Shown: positions 1 through 9,155 of the stretch, piece after piece
How the letters are laid out: every line of letters starts with the position of its first letter
How positions within the stretch are numbered: the stretch's first letter is position 1
NCBI GenBank assembly: GCA_965218715.1
Contig: CBDCLY010000004.1
Span: 1-64,000 of the forward strand
From: CBDCLY01 sp965218715
GTDB lineage: Bacteria > Bacteroidota > Bacteroidia > Flavobacteriales_E > Vicingaceae
Reading direction: 5' to 3'
DNA: 64,000 nt
Program-made: the position numbers and the translations under genes
The notes under the pieces: generated by a model
Databases searched by the model: none
Seen by the model: the letters and a program-made list of their open reading frames with translations, nothing else
What the model was told of the DNA's origin: nothing

Positions 1-536
1 GAACCGTATCGGAATGAAATAAGGCATCATGTTTAGCGCACAGTTCTCCAACCTTTTTCAAGGAAATCTTTGTGGCAATCTCGTTGTTGGCATGCATTAA
101 ACTCACTAATGTCTTTTCTTCACAATCCAACAGCTCTTCAAGATGAGCCATGTCAATCTTTCCTTTGTTATCTACCTTTACCAAGCTTAACTTAATTTTT
201 CCTTGGATTTGAATCTCTTCTGCTGTGTGCAAAACTGCATGATGCTCCAAAGGCGAAGTAATGATGTGTTTTACACCTAAATCTTGCACTGCACATCTAA
301 GGATCATGTTATCGGCTTCAGTTCCTCCTGAAGTAAAAGAAAAATTCAGCTGGACTAGCATTGAAATGTGCTGCAATACTTTTTCTAGCACGTTCGATTA
401 TTGCTCTTGAAGTTCTACCATCTGTATGAATCGAGGAAGGATTGCCATATTGTTCCTTTAAGATTGGAACCATTGCGTCTACTACCCTTTCATCAATTGG
501 TGTTGTTGCCGCATTGTCGAAGTAAATATTTCTCAT
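1..536 (-). CDS. Cysteine desulfurase (NifS/IscS-like), partial and frameshifted
   Basis: PLP-dependent aminotransferase class V enzyme that takes sulfur from cysteine for Fe-S cluster and thio-cofactor assembly in the cytoplasm. The N-terminus shows the family start YFDNAATTPID and the motif YGNPSSIHTDGR. After a frameshift near 340-350 it continues as TSGGTEADN, then SPLEHHAVLHTAEEIQ, MHANNEIAT and HDALFHSD. The PLP lysine and active-site cysteine lie beyond the left window edge, so only about 178 of some 380 residues are present. One extra T in a T-run near 345 breaks the frame; removing it restores the family sequence. The start ATG is 2 bp downstream of the glmM stop, so the two are probably cotranscribed. 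NifS, IscS and SufS types cannot be told apart with confidence from this part. Confidence 0.85.
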
Positions 537-538
537 TG

Positions 539-1937
539 TTAAATGCTTTTCTTGATGTCTTTAATAATTCTTTCAGCTAAATCATTCGCATTCTGCTCTG
601 ATTTGCTTTCTGCATAAATTCGAATGATGGGTTCTGTATTGGATTTTCTTAAATGAACCCATTCTTCTTCAAAGTCAATTTTTACTCCATCAATGGTATT
701 GATGTTTTCATCTTTGTATAGTTCTGCTATCTTTTTCAAAACCGCATCAACATTAATTTCTGGAGTGAGTTCTATTTTATTTTTAGAAATGAAATAATTT
801 GGATAAGATGCTCTTAATTCTTTACAAGAAATTTTATCTCCATCCTTAGCAGTTGCTAAGTGTGACAAAAATAATGCGATGCCAACTAGGGCATCTCTAC
901 CATAATGCAATTCTGGTAAAATAACACCACCATTGCCTTCTCCACCGATAATGGCATTTTTAGCCTTCATTTGATTAACCACGTTTACTTCACCAACAGC
1001 AGCTGCATAATAGGCTCCACCTCTTGCTTCTGTTACATCTCTTAGTGCCCTAGTTGAAGAAAGATTGCTTACGGTGTTTCCAGGAGTTTTAGAAAGAACA
1101 TAATCGGCAATAGCTACTAAAGTATATTCTTCACCAAACATAGATCCGTCTTCACAAACCATGGCCAATCGGTCAACATCTGGATCCACCACAAATCCTA
1201 AATCGGTACCTTCTTTCACCACCACTTCACAAATGTCTTTGAGGTTTTCGGGTAATGGCTCTGGATTGTGGGGGAAATGACCATTGGGTTCTGTATACAA
1301 TTCTATGACGTTTTCAACTCCCAAAGCTCTTAATAATGGAGGAAGGAATATACCACCCGTTGAATTGACGCAATCTATTGCAACCTTAAAATTTTGCCTT
1401 TTAATGGAAGCCACATCCACCAAATCAAGGTCTAATATTGACTTGATGTGCTTTTCTAAATAGCTGTCGTCCTGGGTGCTAAATCCAATTTCATCAACTT
1501 CTGCATAGCGCATTTCACCTGATTCTGCAATTGATAATATTGCTGCCCCATCTTCTGCAGACACAAATTCGCCTTTTTCGTTCAACAGCTTTAAAGCATT
1601 CCCATTGCTTGGGGTTATGACTGGCTGTTAGAATGATTCCACCTTGCGCATTCTCCATTGGTACCGCTACTTCAACTGTTGGAGTGGTTGAAAAACCTAA
1701 ATCTATTACATCAATTCCAAGGCCCATTAAACTGCCCTGCACCAATTGATTCAACATTTGACCGCTAATTCTAGCATCTCTACCCAAAACGATGCGGCAT
1801 CTTTGTCCAGAATTTCTTGACCTTATCCAGGTTCCATAAGCGCTAGCAAATTTCACAATGTCTTCCGGACTTAAGTTCTCGCCTGCCTTTCCTCCTATGG
1901 TTCCTCGTATTCCAGAAATTGATTTTATAAGTGTCAT
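539..1937 (-). CDS. glmM: Phosphoglucosamine mutase / phosphohexomutase, one frameshift
   Basis: Alpha-D-phosphohexomutase family. It most likely converts glucosamine-6-phosphate to glucosamine-1-phosphate for UDP-GlcNAc, peptidoglycan and LPS. The rebuilt protein has 465 residues, normal for the family. It shows the N-terminal SISGIRGTIGG, the phosphoserine loop TASHNP (about residue 100), the metal loop DPDVDRLAM, the sugar-binding GEGNGGV and the phosphate-binding RKSNTEPIIR. The frame breaks near 1605 just after TASHNPKQW, where a GGG run holds one extra G; deleting it gives NALKLLNEKGEF and joins both halves. The start ATG at 1937 gives the usual MTLIKSISGIRG beginning. The gene faces away from the TPR gene at 2074. 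A phosphomannomutase activity cannot be excluded. Confidence 0.88.
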
Positions 1938-1995
1938 GTGTCAAATTTTGCTTAACAAAAATAGCAAATTACTTGCGCTAAAAGCTGTTAATTTC

Positions 1996-2026
1996 TTTGT
2001 GGAAAATAATACTTATCCGACCTTTG
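1996..2026 (+). promoter_or_regulatory. Candidate Bacteroidota promoter for the TPR gene
   Basis: TTTG at 1996-1999 is followed after 19 bp by GACCTTTG at 2019-2026, which matches the Bacteroidota -33 TTTG / -7 TAnnTTTG pattern at all but one position. It lies 47 bp upstream of the start codon at 2074, in the glmM/TPR divergent gap. This is inferred from consensus only. Confidence 0.35.
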
Positions 2027-2073
2027 TGCAACGATTATTTTATCAATCTTTGTCTAGTACTCAGGCCTAATTT

Positions 2074-3487
2074 ATGGATAACGAGTTAAACGCTCCCTTA
2101 GAAAATTCTTCTGCCTTAGCAATTGTTAAGCGATATGAAGACATGTTGATGTCAAAACGCTCCTACTTCTTTGATGTAGACGAATTTGAGGAAATCATTC
2201 AACACTACAACGAAAAGAATGAATCTGCAAAGGTTCTTGATGTTATCGAATATGCATTTGAATTGCATCCGAATAATGCTTCATTATTGGTTCACTGTGC
2301 TCAATTGTATTTATCAATTCACAAACCACAAGAGGCTTTACGATATTTAAATATGGCTGAAAGTTTTGAGCCTTTTAATATTGATTTATTCTATACAAAA
2401 GGAAATATTTTCACACAATTAAGAAAGCCTGAAAAGGCTGTTGAGCAATATAGAAAAGCCTTGAATCATGCTGATGCAGCTGAAAGAGAGGACATTGCTC
2501 TTCAATTGGCCTTCGAATTAGAGAACTTAAATAAGTATACCGAGGCTATTGATTGTTTAAAGAAAATACTTCTATGGAATCCCGACAATGATACTGCTTT
2601 GTACGAAATAGGATTTTGTTTTGACGCGTCTCAGCAGATTGCTGAAGGAAGAGAATTCTTTCAAGGCTTTGTTGATCTGCATCCCTACTCTTACATAGGA
2701 TGGTATAATCTAGGAATAAACGAATGGTAAATTAAACGACCTAGAAACTGCAATTTCTTGTTATGAATTTTCAATAGCAATAAAAGAAGATTTTTCCTCT
2801 GCTTATTTCAATAAGGCACATTGTTATAGTCAACAAGAAAATTACCATGAAGCTTTAGCCTGTTTTAATGAGACCTTAACTTTTGACCCTGATGACGCCC
2901 TTAGCCATTATTACATTGGAGAATGTTTCGAAAAACTAAAATCATATGATAAATCCATATCATTTTATAAGAAATCACTAGAATTAGATGAGTTTCTAGC
3001 AGATTCTTGGTTTGGTATGGGAAGTTGTTATTTTGAGCTAGATCGCTACTTGGATAGTCTTTCTTGTTTAAAGAAAGCGACAGATATGGACCAAATGAAT
3101 CCTGATTATCACTATCTATTGGGCGATGTGCAAGCCGAATTGGGATTTCTTTCTGAAGCCATGACCTCTTATGAGGAAGTGCTCTCAATAGATAAAGACT
3201 GTGATACGATTCTCATTGATATCGCCAACCTAGCTGATGAAATGGGAGAAACTGAAAAAGCAATGGATTGTTTTTGTCAGGGTGTGAAGCAAAGCCCCGT
3301 AAATGGGAAGTTATTGTATAACTTTGTGGGCTTTCTTCTAAAAAAGGGAGACTTAATTAATGCCATGTTCTACTTAGACACTGCATTGAAAAACCATTAT
3401 GAAGACCGATTCGAATTGTTTGAAGCTAATGAAGAGGCAAAATTCAATAATCAGGTAATTGAACTAATAGAATATTACAAAAAATAG
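2074..3487 (+). CDS. Tetratricopeptide repeat protein, one frameshift
   Basis: Soluble protein of 470 residues after repair, made almost entirely of TPR helices. Typical repeat signatures recur, for example ALRYLNMAESFEPFNIDLF, AVEQYRKALNHAD, ALACFNETLTFDPDDA and SISFYKKSLELDEFLADSW. TPR arrays mediate protein-protein contacts; no catalytic domain or signal peptide is visible, so the protein is probably cytoplasmic and its partner unknown. The frame is lost near 2718 (GGAATAAACG), where an extra A in AAA gives a premature stop; removing it restores GITNGKLNDLETAISCYEF. The gene starts a same-strand block with the phosphosulfolactate synthase, rhodanese, DUF368 and aroE genes. Confidence 0.8.
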
Positions 3488-3489
3488 TA

Positions 3490-4257
3490 ATGAATTTTAA
3501 ACTCCCACACATTCCTGAAAGGACTGCTGTTCCTAGAGATTCTGGTCTAACCATTGATGATGGATAAAGGCTTAAGCCTAAACGAAGCCGAGAATTTTGT
3601 TGAAAGCAGTGCTGCTTATACCGATTTAGTGAAATTGGGATTTGGCACCTCTTACATTACTCCCAATCTTGAGGAAAAAATAAAAATTTACCATGATGCA
3701 GGGCTCAAAGTTTATTTGGGCGGCACCTTGTTTGAAGCTTTTATCATTAGAGGAATGTTTGATGATTACAGAAAACTTTTAGAAAAGCTAAAGCTAAGAA
3801 CCTTAGAGGTTTCTGATGGATCAATTGAACTTCCACATGAAGAGAAATGTAATTACATTGAGGCCTTGAAAGGGGAATATACCGTATTGTCTGAAGTAGG
3901 TTCCAAGGAGGAAGGAAATTTTGATTAGTCCAAGTAAATGGATCAACATGATGCAAGCCGAACTTGAGGCAGGTTCTTGGAAAGTAATTGCTGAAGCGAG
4001 AGAAAGCGGAACTGTTGGCATTTACCGTCCAAATGGGACTGCTCATGTTTCATTGGTCAATAAAATTACTTCAAAGGTGGACATGGATAATATTTTGTGG
4101 GAAGCTCCAAAGAAAGCGCAGCAAGTTTGGTTCATAAAGCAATTTGGAGCCAACGTAAACCTTGGAAAACATCAGTCAAGAAGAGGTTATTCCACTAGAG
4201 ACCTTAAGAATTGGGCTTAGAGGCGATACATTCCATGATTACTTACCTAAAGATTAG
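3490..4257 (+). CDS. Phosphosulfolactate synthase homologue (ComA family), three frameshifts
   Basis: Family PF02679: phosphosulfolactate synthase adds sulfite to phosphoenolpyruvate to give (R)-phosphosulfolactate, the first step of coenzyme M synthesis in methanogens. The rebuilt 254-residue protein begins MNFKLPHIPERTAVPRDSGLT and continues MMMDKGLSLNEAE, LVKLGFGTSYI, LKVYLGGTLFEA, LEVSDGSIELP, QFGANVNLGNI and LRLGLRGDTF-like LRIGLRGDTF. Three extra bases break it: a T near 3553, an A near 3922 and an A near 4167. Removing all three gives one continuous reading frame to the TAG at 4255-4257. Bacteria of this phylum do not make coenzyme M as far as known, so the real product may feed sulfolactate or another sulfonate. 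Adjacent genes give no clear pathway. Confidence 0.82.
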
Positions 4258-4259
4258 TC

Positions 4260-4569
4260 ATGCCTTATCAAGAAATATCAGCAACAGAGCTCAATAGCAT
4301 TTTTAAATAATGAAACTCCAATTCGTTTAATAGACGTAAGGGACGAATTTGAATATGAAGACCGGAATATTGGGGGCTTAAACCTACCAATGAAAAGCCT
4401 GTTTGAAGCATTAAATACTTTTGAGGAGGATGAAGTCATTTACTTAGTTTGTAAGAGCGGGAAGCGCTCCAAAGCTGTTGCCTACAACTTAACGAGGCAT
4501 TATCCGCACATGAACATTTACAGTCTAGCTGGTGGCCTTAACAACTACTTAACAGTGTTCAATGACTAG
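4260..4569 (+). CDS. Rhodanese-like sulfurtransferase, one frameshift
   Basis: Single-domain rhodanese of 102 residues after repair, a typical length for the small cytoplasmic form that passes sulfane sulfur via a persulfide on one cysteine. It shows LIDVRDEFEYEDRNIGGLN and the active-site loop VCKSGKRS, fitting C-x-x-G-x-R-S, then YSLAGGLNNY near the end. An extra T in the T-run near 4302 stops the frame after 16 codons; deleting it gives NSILNNETPIR. The start ATG at 4260 lies 2 bp after the previous stop, and the stop overlaps the DUF368 start at 4562, so translation is probably coupled. The position next to a sulfonate-forming enzyme is suggestive, but rhodaneses occur in many contexts. 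Confidence 0.8.
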
Positions 4570-5496
4570 AAGTATAAAAAATTATTTCTTCCTTATGCTA
4601 AAAGGAATGGGAATGGGTGCTGCAGATATTGTGCCTGGCGTTTCTGGAGGAAGTATCGCTCTAATTACTGGGATTTATGAAGAATTCCTGAATGCCTTAA
4701 AATCATTTAGCTCAGCCTTCATGGTTTTGAAAAACGATGGAATTGCAGCCACTTGGAAACACATCAATGGACCTTTTCTCTAAGCACCTTAGCACTAGGA
4801 ATTGGAATTTCTTTACTTAGTCTTGTGCAGTTCATCAAATATGCATTGCATGAGCACCCTATACTTTTATGGGCTTTTTTCTTTGGACTCATTCTAGCCT
4901 CTTCTTATTTTGTTGGAAGGTTGGTGAATAAATGGAATGTATCCAGCATTGTTGCATTAATAATAGGAGTTTTAGTCATTTATTTTGTAACCAGCTTAGC
5001 TCCTGTCGTGACAAGCAATTCTTATCCAATGATTTTTTTTAGCCGGCATGCTGGCCATTTGCGCAATGATACTTCCAGGAATATCAGGTGCATTCATCCT
5101 TGTACTGTTGGGAAAATATGTCTTCATCATTGAATCTTTAAGCGATTTAAAATTTGATATCATTTTCACTTTTGGCTGGAGGTTGCATTACCGGATTGTT
5201 GAGTTTTTAGTCATCTCCTATCCTACCTCTTAAAGAAATACCATGATTTTAGCATTGCTTTATTAACAGGATTCATGATCGGTTCTTTGAATAAAATTTG
5301 GCCATGGAAAAACACCTTGGAATGGGGACTAGACCGACATGGAGAACAGATGCCTGTGTTACAAGAAAATGTTTTGCCTGGAGGTGTTATCAATCAAGAT
5401 CCCAACGTTAGGTTTAGCCCTTGTTTTTCTTGGAATTGGTTTTGTATTGATTTTTCTGATTGAATTTTGGCTAAAAAACTCAGTCCAGATGCCTGA
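4562..5496 (+). CDS. DUF368 polytopic membrane protein, at least five frameshifts
   Basis: Family PF04018, a multi-spanning inner-membrane protein widespread in bacteria; some members have been linked to polyprenyl-phosphate lipid transport. Readable pieces in order are LMLKGMGMGAADIVPGVSGG with the conserved GAADIVPGVSGG motif, a repeat-like ILPGISGAFILVLLGKY in the second half, and hydrophobic spans such as LLWAFFFGLILASSYFV and LALVFLGIGFVLIFLIEF. Inverted-repeat topology with two PG(V/I)SG motifs is a family hallmark. The frame changes near 4775 (a missing base), 5035, 5184, 5207 and 5401 (each an extra base), and once more near 5475. The true end is probably the TGA at 5494-5496, overlapping the aroE start by 8 bp. 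The end coordinate is uncertain. Confidence 0.75.
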
Positions 5497-6252
5497 ATTT
5501 GGCCTCATTGGAAAATCAATTGACTATTCTTTTTCTCCAAAATACTTTAAGATAAGTTCAACAAACTAGGTCTTTCTTTTGATTATCAGATTTTCAATTT
5601 GGAAAGCTTGGATCATCTGGATGCTTTACTAAAAAATAATCAAGACTTACTTGGGTTTAATGTTACCATGCCCTATAAAGAGGAAATCATTCCTTATTTG
5701 GATTTCATTGATCCTATTGCAAAAAAACTTGGAGCCATTAATACAGTAAAATTGGTAAATAAGAATGGGAAACGAGAATTGCATGGTTTCAACACGGACC
5801 TCATTGGTTTTAGAAAAAGCATCAAGCCATTCTTTACTCCAAATCTAAATAAGGCATTGATAATTGGGACAGGTGGCGCTTCGAAAGCAGTTGAAGCGGC
5901 ATTAAAGCAATTCAAATGTGTTTTGGGTTAAATGCTCCCGAAATCCTGAAGGTGTTAGTCAAATTGGCTATGCCGACATCAATCCTTCAGGATTGAAACA
6001 GTTTAAATTGCTTGTGAATGCAAGTCGGTTGGACAAAACTCCCAATACAGCTGTTTGCCCATTGCAGAATTTGGGAGGGAAATTGGGCCAGAACATTTGG
6101 TCATTGATATTAATCTACAACCCAAGTGAAACTCAATTGCTTAAAAGTGCAAAAGCACTTGGAGCCAATTGCATGAAGGGATGAACATGTTGCGATTTCA
6201 AGCCGATGCTTCTTGGGAGATTTGGAATAAAGAGGACAATTATATGATTTAA
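5489..6252 (+). CDS. aroE: Shikimate dehydrogenase, at least four frameshifts
   Basis: AroE reduces 3-dehydroshikimate to shikimate with NADPH in aromatic amino-acid synthesis. The start reads FGLIGKSIDYSFSPKYF, then LLGFNVTMPYKEEII with the conserved NVTMPYK, KKLGAINTV, HGFNTDLIGF and the nucleotide loop ALIIGTGGASKAV. Later pieces are VSRNPEG-like, LLVNAS, YNPSETQLLKSAKALGA and NMLRFQADASWEIW. The rebuilt length, about 250 residues, fits the Bacteroidota form. Frame changes lie near 5553 (a missing base after KYFK), 5920 (an extra base), 6018-6027 (a compensated pair) and between 6070 and 6115. Because every family motif survives in one frame or another, sequencing error explains the breaks better than decay of an essential gene. 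Confidence 0.82.
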
Positions 6253-6268
6253 TTCACGTTAATGGCAC

Positions 6269-6592
6269 ATGATTGCCACCAATAATGTCAAATCACTTTC
6301 ATTAATCCTATTCATTTACGGCCTATCATCCTTCCTTTTTAGCCTATTCCTTTTTCAAATAAATGAACATAATATCAGTCAGTTCATTGGAATAAATTCT
6401 ATTGGTTTTGAATTTAAACTAATTGGATTCTTATTGATTTGGGGCTCCCAAATAATTGTTTATAAATTACTGGAATACAACATAGATGAATTTAGCTACA
6501 AATCGAGATTAATAGTCGCAATTCCTTTTGCTATAGGACTTTGTTTAATGAGTCTATTGCTTGTCAATGTTAGTTTCAGTCTCCTGTTTTAA
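6269..6592 (+). CDS. Small hypothetical membrane protein
   Basis: Encodes 107 residues with three or four hydrophobic stretches: LSLILFIYGLSSFLFSLFLF, FKLIGFLLIWGSQIIVY and AIPFAIGLCLMSLLLV. I do not recognise a family. It begins 17 bp after the aroE stop, on the same strand, and its last 39 bp overlap the 3' end of the MFS gene on the other strand. The membrane-like composition and intact frame make it plausible as a real gene. The overlap and lack of homology signals keep confidence moderate. Confidence 0.5.
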   Translation: MIATNNVKSLSLILFIYGLSSFLFSLFLFQINEHNISQFIGINSIGFEFKLIGFLLIWGSQIIVYKLLEYNIDEFSYKSRLIVAIPFAIGLCLMSLLLVNVSFSLLF

Positions 6593-7801
6593 CCTTGCAT
6601 TTTTTAAACTATAACTCGTCACAAATAGAGAAATAATTACCAAAAAAGCACCAATTAAATAAGGTGCACCAGGAAAAACAACAATTGCATCCTCTTTAGT
6701 AAATTGATGAAACACATTGGTCATAAAAACTGGCCCAATGATGGAAGTTAGAGAAATTAGTGAGGTCAAAGCCCCTTGTAACTCTCCTTGCTCATTGTCA
6801 TTGTACTCATTTGAAACTCTTCCATGCAAGGCTGGTGTTGCTATTCCTCCAAAGCAATATGGTAAAACAGATATTAACAATAGCCAGGTTTGATTGGCAA
6901 AAGCGAAGGCCACCAAACCAATGATCCAACAAGTAAAACCAATCATGATGTTTTTGTATTCTCCCCACCATTTCATGGTATGTTTAATGAATACACCTTG
7001 TACAAGAGCAACCACTATTCCTACCAGGGCTAAAGAATATCCAACCATTGATTCACTCCAATCAAACTTAAACATGCCATAAAAGGCCCAGGTAGTCTGC
7101 ACAGAATGACTGGCAAGATAAAGTAGAAAAAAGGAGAAAGCGAGACCAATTACAAGGCTTGATCGTTTCAACAAATGGAAAGAACCTAGGGGGTTTGCCT
7201 TTTTTAAATCTCCTTTCCTTCTCTTCTCTTTAGGCAGCGATTCAGGAAGAATAATGAGTCCGTATAAAGCATTTAGCAAGGCCAAGCCTGCAGCAATGAA
7301 AAATGGTAGGCGCACATCGTATTCACCAGACAAACCACCAATCACAGGGCCTACTATAAAGCCAAGTCCAAAAGCAGCTCCAATGACGCCAAAATTCTGA
7401 GCCTTTTCCTCGGGCTTACTCACATCCGCAATGTAAGCGGTCGCAACGGTATAACTTGCGCCGCACATCCCTGCGAGTATTCTTCCTATAAATAGCCAAA
7501 CAAGGCTAGGTGCATAAGCATGAAGAATGTAATCCAAACCCAATCCCAAAAGCGCCAGCAATAAGATGGGTTTTCTGCCAAAACGATCACTTAATGTGCC
7601 AAGCAATGGTGCAGAAAAGAATTGAACTATCGCATAAGAGAAAACCAGCCAACCTCCTATTCTGCTAGCCTCACTTAGACCAGTGCCTTGCAGTTCTTCT
7701 ATCAAACTAGGAAGCACAGGGATGATTATCCCTAAACCGATAACATCAATTAAAATGGTTAGAAAGATGAAAGAAATTGAGGCTGATTTTTTCCCCTTCA
7801 T
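6554..7801 (-). CDS. TetA-like MFS drug transporter
   Basis: Twelve-helix major facilitator of the TCR/Tet family, probably a proton-driven efflux pump in the inner membrane. It starts with IDVIGLGIIIPVLPSLI, a typical TetA first helix. It has motif A between helices 2 and 3, LLGTLSDRFGRKPILL, then GRILAGMCGASYTVATAYIADV and GFIVGPVIGGLSGEY with the antiporter motif C pattern. About 415 residues, normal for the family. I place the start at the internal ATG at 7801 (MKGKKSASISF), because the 11 residues before it (from 7834) are unlike TetA N-termini. It stands alone, convergent with the small membrane gene and divergent from the VOC gene. Substrate cannot be told from sequence, and resistance should not be assumed. 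Confidence 0.85.
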   Translation of the reverse strand: MKGKKSASISFIFLTILIDVIGLGIIIPVLPSLIEELQGTGLSEASRIGGWLVFSYAIVQFFSAPLLGTLSDRFGRKPILLLALLGLGLDYILHAYAPSLVWLFIGRILAGMCGASYTVATAYIADVSKPEEKAQNFGVIGAAFGLGFIVGPVIGGLSGEYDVRLPFFIAAGLALLNALYGLIILPESLPKEKRRKGDLKKANPLGSFHLLKRSSLVIGLAFSFFLLYLASHSVQTTWAFYGMFKFDWSESMVGYSLALVGIVVALVQGVFIKHTMKWWGEYKNIMIGFTCWIIGLVAFAFANQTWLLLISVLPYCFGGIATPALHGRVSNEYNDNEQGELQGALTSLISLTSIIGPVFMTNVFHQFTKEDAIVVFPGAPYLIGAFLVIISLFVTSYSLKNARLKQETETNIDKQ

Positions 7802-7880
7802 TGAGTAAATTTTGAGCAAATAAAAGAAAAGCAATGCAAAGAACCGACTCTAGTTTTCTACCTTTATTAAAATTATTCAA

Positions 7881-8300
7881 ATGAAAAAGAAAGTAACAGG
7901 AATAGGTGGCATATTTTTCAAATGCCAAGATGTGAACAAAATGAAAGACTGGTACGGCAGCAATTTAGGGTTGGTTACCAATGAGTATGGATCTGTGTTT
8001 GAGTTTAGATCTTCTGATGAGCCTCAAAACAAAGGCTACTTGAATTGGAGTCCAATGAACGAGGATACCAAATATTTTAAACCATCAGATAAAGAATTCA
8101 TGATCAATTATCGAGTGGAAAACATAGAGTCATTAGTAGAAGAATTAAAAGAAAGCGGGGTAACTGTTTTGGATGAAATAGCGTCTTATGAATATGGGAA
8201 ATTTGTGCACATTTTGGATCCAGAAAACAACAAGATTGAGCTTTGGGAGCCCATTGATGCAAGCTTTACACGACTCTATGAAGGAAAAACAACAAAATAG
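7881..8300 (+). CDS. VOC family (glyoxalase-like) protein
   Basis: Small cytoplasmic protein of 139 residues with one glyoxalase/bleomycin-resistance/dioxygenase fold, made of two beta-alpha-beta-beta-beta modules. It shows GIFFKCQDVNKMKDWYGSNL at the start and the C-terminal FVHILDPENNKIELWEP, whose glutamate (in IELWEP) is a usual metal ligand. The family includes glyoxalase I, dioxygenases and antibiotic-binding proteins; single-domain members like this are mostly uncharacterised. The stop lies next to the 3' end of the HMG-CoA lyase gene on the opposite strand, with no gap. Confidence 0.8.
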   Translation: MKKKVTGIGGIFFKCQDVNKMKDWYGSNLGLVTNEYGSVFEFRSSDEPQNKGYLNWSPMNEDTKYFKPSDKEFMINYRVENIESLVEELKESGVTVLDEIASYEYGKFVHILDPENNKIELWEPIDASFTRLYEGKTTK

Positions 8301-9155
8301 TTATTTGAAAATTGAGCTAGCCATTACCTGAGCATTTAAAAACTCTTCATGCTTCAGGCCCAAGTTTATTTTTTTCTCATCAAAATAGCTCACAAGGTTT
8401 TCTGTGGCCATATTGCCTGTTAATTGATCAGTTGCCATTGGGCATCCACCAAAACCCAATAGTGCTCCATCAAATTTTCTGCAACCATTTTCATGAGCAG
8501 CCACAACTTTTTCTTTCCATGTTTCAGGGGTAGTATGCAAATGCGCCCCTATTTCAACATCAGGAAAAGCAGGAATCAATTGAGAAAACAAGCGGCTAAT
8601 GATGCCAGGTTCGGAAACACCTATTGTGTCACTTAATGCCATTTGCTGAATGCCCATTTCTGCTAATCGTTCGATCCAGTTTCCAACAACTTCTTCATTA
8701 AAGGGGTCGCCATATGGATTTCCAAATCCCATTGAAAGGTACACCAGTAGTTGTTTCTTATGTTTAATAGCAAGCTCTTGAATGCTTTCTATTCTTTTTA
8801 GTGACTCATCTATACTTGCGTTGGTATTTCTTCTTTGAAATGTCTCAGAAACAGAAAAGGGATATCCTAAGAAAGCAATCTCATCGAATGAACAAGCATC
8901 CTGAGCACCTCTTAAGTTGGCTACAATGGCCAATAATTTAGTTCTGGTTGTTGACAAGTCTAAATCCTTTAAAACGATTGCAGTGTCCTTTAATTGAGGA
9001 ATTGCCTTAGGTGAAACAAAAGAGCCGAAATCCAGGGTATCAAAATCAACTTTTAAGAGTTGATTTAAGTAATTCACTTTGTCATGACTAGGAATGAATT
9101 CTTCAATCCCTTGCATCGCGTCTCTTGGGCATTCAACAATTTTTATTTTACTCAT
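8301..9155 (-). CDS. Hydroxymethylglutaryl-CoA lyase
   Basis: TIM-barrel enzyme of the HMGL-like (DRE-TIM) family, 284 residues, which cleaves HMG-CoA to acetyl-CoA and acetoacetate at the end of leucine breakdown. It has the N-terminal catalytic Arg-Asp in VECPRDAMQG, FGSFVSPKAIPQL, the metal-binding HLH in IGAHLHTTPE, and the signature loop ALLGFGGCPMA with the catalytic cysteine. The more usual sequence after PRD is GLQ, so AMQ is a mild variation. The start ATG overlaps the last 8 bp of pyrD, pointing to a two-gene operon with pyrD first. Other DRE-TIM members such as citramalate or homocitrate synthases are longer, so lyase is the better call. Confidence 0.88.
   Translation of the reverse strand: MSKIKIVECPRDAMQGIEEFIPSHDKVNYLNQLLKVDFDTLDFGSFVSPKAIPQLKDTAIVLKDLDLSTTRTKLLAIVANLRGAQDACSFDEIAFLGYPFSVSETFQRRNTNASIDESLKRIESIQELAIKHKKQLLVYLSMGFGNPYGDPFNEEVVGNWIERLAEMGIQQMALSDTIGVSEPGIISRLFSQLIPAFPDVEIGAHLHTTPETWKEKVVAAHENGCRKFDGALLGFGGCPMATDQLTGNMATENLVSYFDEKKINLGLKHEEFLNAQVMASSIFK

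Noticed and set aside
1858..2070. Plus-strand open frame of 70 codons
   Set aside because: It lies mostly antisense to glmM and shows no family features or signal peptide.
1..6252. Programmed frameshifting or a decaying pseudogene block
   Set aside because: There is no common slippery motif or stimulatory structure, changes occur in both directions, and essential genes with intact motifs are affected; consensus error is simpler.
6554..7801. Antibiotic (tetracycline) resistance gene
   Set aside because: The protein is TetA-like in family, but the flanking genes are ordinary and there is no mobile element or known resistance allele; the substrate cannot be assigned.
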